Shown here: piece after piece, positions 6,478-6,879 of the stretch
How positions within the stretch are numbered: the first letter of the stretch is position 1
Layout: each line of letters opens with the position of its first letter
Source: an uncultured Oscillospiraceae bacterium
GTDB lineage: Bacteria; Bacillota; Clostridia; Oscillospirales; Oscillospiraceae
Assembly (NCBI GenBank): GCA_910585155.1
Contig: CAJUEC010000059.1
Location: 1-6,879 of the forward strand
Direction: 5' to 3'
Length of the DNA: 6,879 nucleotides
The notes under the pieces: model-generated
What the model saw: the letters and a program-made list of their open reading frames with translations, nothing else
Told to the model about the DNA's origin: nothing
Databases searched by the model: none
Translations under genes and position numbers: made by a program

Positions 6478-6503
6478 ATGGCAAGAAAAGGAGGTTCGGA
6501 AGA

Positions 6504-6602
6504 ATGAATGGTTTGTTTGCACTGGGCCGGTGCCCTCCCCCCAGCGTCTTTCGGCGAGATAAAAAAGTCGCCGCAAGCGATATGACGCTTGCGACGGCGT
6601 GA
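6504..6602 (+). CDS. Possible small ORF, 32 residues, under the 6423 promoter
   Basis: The ATG at 6504 follows AAAGGAGG (6487-6494) at a spacing of 9, an ideal ribosome site downstream of a strong promoter. The predicted peptide starts MNGLFALGRCPPPSVF and ends at TGA 6600-6602. It has no clear membrane segment and no family I recognise. Its first half uses noticeably more A/T-ending codons than neighbouring genes. The second half (from about codon 20) is encoded by the antisense side of a tRNA terminator hairpin, so that part is not under normal coding selection. It may be a real small or leader peptide, a gene remnant cut short by the repeat, or simply a non-coding RNA that carries a ribosome-site-like sequence. 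A longer frame continues upstream to 6135, but the promoter and ribosome site argue against using it. Confidence 0.35.
   Translation: MNGLFALGRCPPPSVFRRDKKVAASDMTLATA
6561..6598 (-). terminator. Second (distal) terminator of the tRNA transcript
   Basis: On the minus strand a 13-position stem (6586-6598 with 6567-6579) encloses a TCATAT loop, with one mismatch and one G-T pair. It is followed by six T residues (6561-6566 read in reverse). Its core is nearly identical to the proximal terminator at 6678-6716, so the tRNA transcript has a tandem pair of intrinsic terminators. The same bases lie inside the small plus-strand ORF. Confidence 0.75.
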
Positions 6603-6604
6603 AT

Positions 6605-6641
6605 GGGGGCCCCCGCAAAGCCGCCCTTTGGCTTTGTGGGG
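6605..6641. repeat. Strong hairpin between the two tRNA terminators
   Basis: CCCCGCAAAGCC (6611-6622) pairs with GGCTTTGTGGGG (6630-6641) over 12 positions, one of them a G-T pair on the plus strand, around a 7-base loop. It overlaps the perfect palindrome GGGGGCCCCC at 6605-6614. Neither strand has a T-run directly after it, so it is not itself a standard terminator. On the plus strand it begins right after the small ORF. It could protect the 3' end of either transcript, or be part of a dispersed intergenic repeat. Confidence 0.5.
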
Positions 6642-6677
6642 AGAGGAGCCGCAGCAGAATGAGCGAGCGGTGACTTT

Positions 6678-6716
6678 AAAAAAAGTCGCCGCGAGCGATA
6701 TGACGCTTGCGGCGAC
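6678..6716 (-). terminator. Proximal terminator of the tRNA-Thr/tRNA-Tyr transcript
   Basis: On the minus strand a 13-position stem (6704-6716 with 6685-6697) with a single A-C mismatch encloses a TCATAT loop. It is followed directly by seven T residues (6678-6684 read in reverse). It starts one base after the CCA end of tRNA-Tyr, as expected for a terminator of a tRNA unit. Confidence 0.88.
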
Positions 6717-6717
6717 G

Positions 6718-6802
6718 TGGTGGAGGAGGATGGATTCGAACCATCGAAGGCGAAGCCAGCAGATTTACAGTCTGTCCCCTTTGGCCACTTGGGTACTCCT
6801 CC
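6718..6802 (-). tRNA. tRNA-Tyr, anticodon GTA
   Basis: The 85-base gene (CCA included) folds as a class II tRNA. The acceptor arms GGAGGAG (6796-6802) and CTCCTCC (6722-6728) pair perfectly, with discriminator A and an encoded CCA (6718-6720). The anticodon loop reads CTGTAAA, placing GTA at 6766-6768. A long variable arm and the T-arm motif GGTTCGAATCC are present. The anticodon stem appears to have an A27-C43 mismatch at its top, where Bacillus tRNA-Tyr has G-C. It lies 22 bases downstream of tRNA-Thr and is the last gene of the tRNA unit. Confidence 0.96.
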
Positions 6803-6824
6803 ATATTCAGTTGAACGAGAGAAG

Positions 6825-6879
6825 TGGAGCTGGTGGACGGATTCGAACCCCCGACCTGCTGATTACAAATCAGCTGCTC
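6825..6879 (-). tRNA. tRNA-Thr, anticodon TGT (partial, 5' end beyond the window)
   Basis: The 3' portion of a tRNA is visible, ending in an encoded CCA (6825-6827) with discriminator T and the acceptor strand CACCAGC (6829-6835). The T-arm GGTTCGAATCC is intact. The anticodon stem GCTGA/TCAGC encloses TTTGTAA, giving TGT at 6865-6867, for threonine ACA codons. About 55 of 76 bases are in the window; part of the D-arm and the 5' acceptor strand lie outside. The promoter of the tRNA unit must also be outside. Confidence 0.93.

Noticed and set aside
6135..6503. Long plus-strand frame that continues into the 32-codon ORF
   Set aside because: Its first part is antisense to the hydrolase N-terminus and it crosses the promoter at 6423-6451. 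Only the part after the ribosome site at 6487-6494 is plausible.
6561..6718. Repeated hairpins considered as a CRISPR array or attachment site
   Set aside because: There are only two copies, each is a self-complementary stem with a T-run on the tRNA strand, and there are no regular spacers, integrase or tRNA-end duplication. Terminators explain them.

Overview
The window looks like chromosome from a GC-rich Firmicute, most likely a gut-type Clostridium relative of the Oscillospiraceae kind (inference). Reasons: Mini-ribonuclease III and an RqcH/NFACT protein are next to each other, Shine-Dalgarno sites are strong (GGAGG type), promoters are near-consensus sigma-A type, tRNA genes encode their CCA ends, and the genes strongly prefer G or C in third codon positions. 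That preference also creates very long false antisense reading frames.

Layout, left to right. Bases 1-171 hold the C-terminal end of an unidentified membrane protein, closed by a perfect 13-bp terminator. A promoter at 219-246 (TTGCAT/TGGTATAAT) then drives a tight three-gene plus-strand operon with overlapping ends: mrnC (Mini-III, 23S rRNA maturation), rqcH (ribosome-associated quality control, alanine tailing) and a PaaI-like hotdog thioesterase. Bases 2939-3100 are a 162-bp palindromic element with TTA direct repeats, read as a MITE. A strong, probably bidirectional 15-bp terminator at 3111-3148 separates this operon from the convergent minus-strand genes.

On the minus strand lie a cytoplasmic type I pullulanase (3147-5072, GTG start) and a membrane-anchored or secreted alpha/beta hydrolase (5261-6217). 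Each has its own recognisable promoter. The pullulanase promoter overlaps a possible CcpA (cre) site and a 10-bp direct repeat.

Bases 6218-6717 are mostly non-coding. They contain a very good plus-strand promoter with a LexA-box-like sequence just downstream, then a strong ribosome binding site and a possible 32-codon ORF. Facing this are two near-identical intrinsic terminators in tandem, with a further 12-bp hairpin between them, that serve the minus-strand tRNA genes. The tRNAs are tRNA-Tyr(GTA), complete at 6718-6802, and tRNA-Thr(TGT), cut by the window end at 6825-6879.

Most of the window is housekeeping. The parts worth a second look are the MITE, the LexA-box/small-ORF unit facing the tRNA terminators, the duplicated terminator repeat and the E97 variant of RqcH. 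I found no CRISPR array, phage genes, toxin-antitoxin pair or clearly new multi-gene system.
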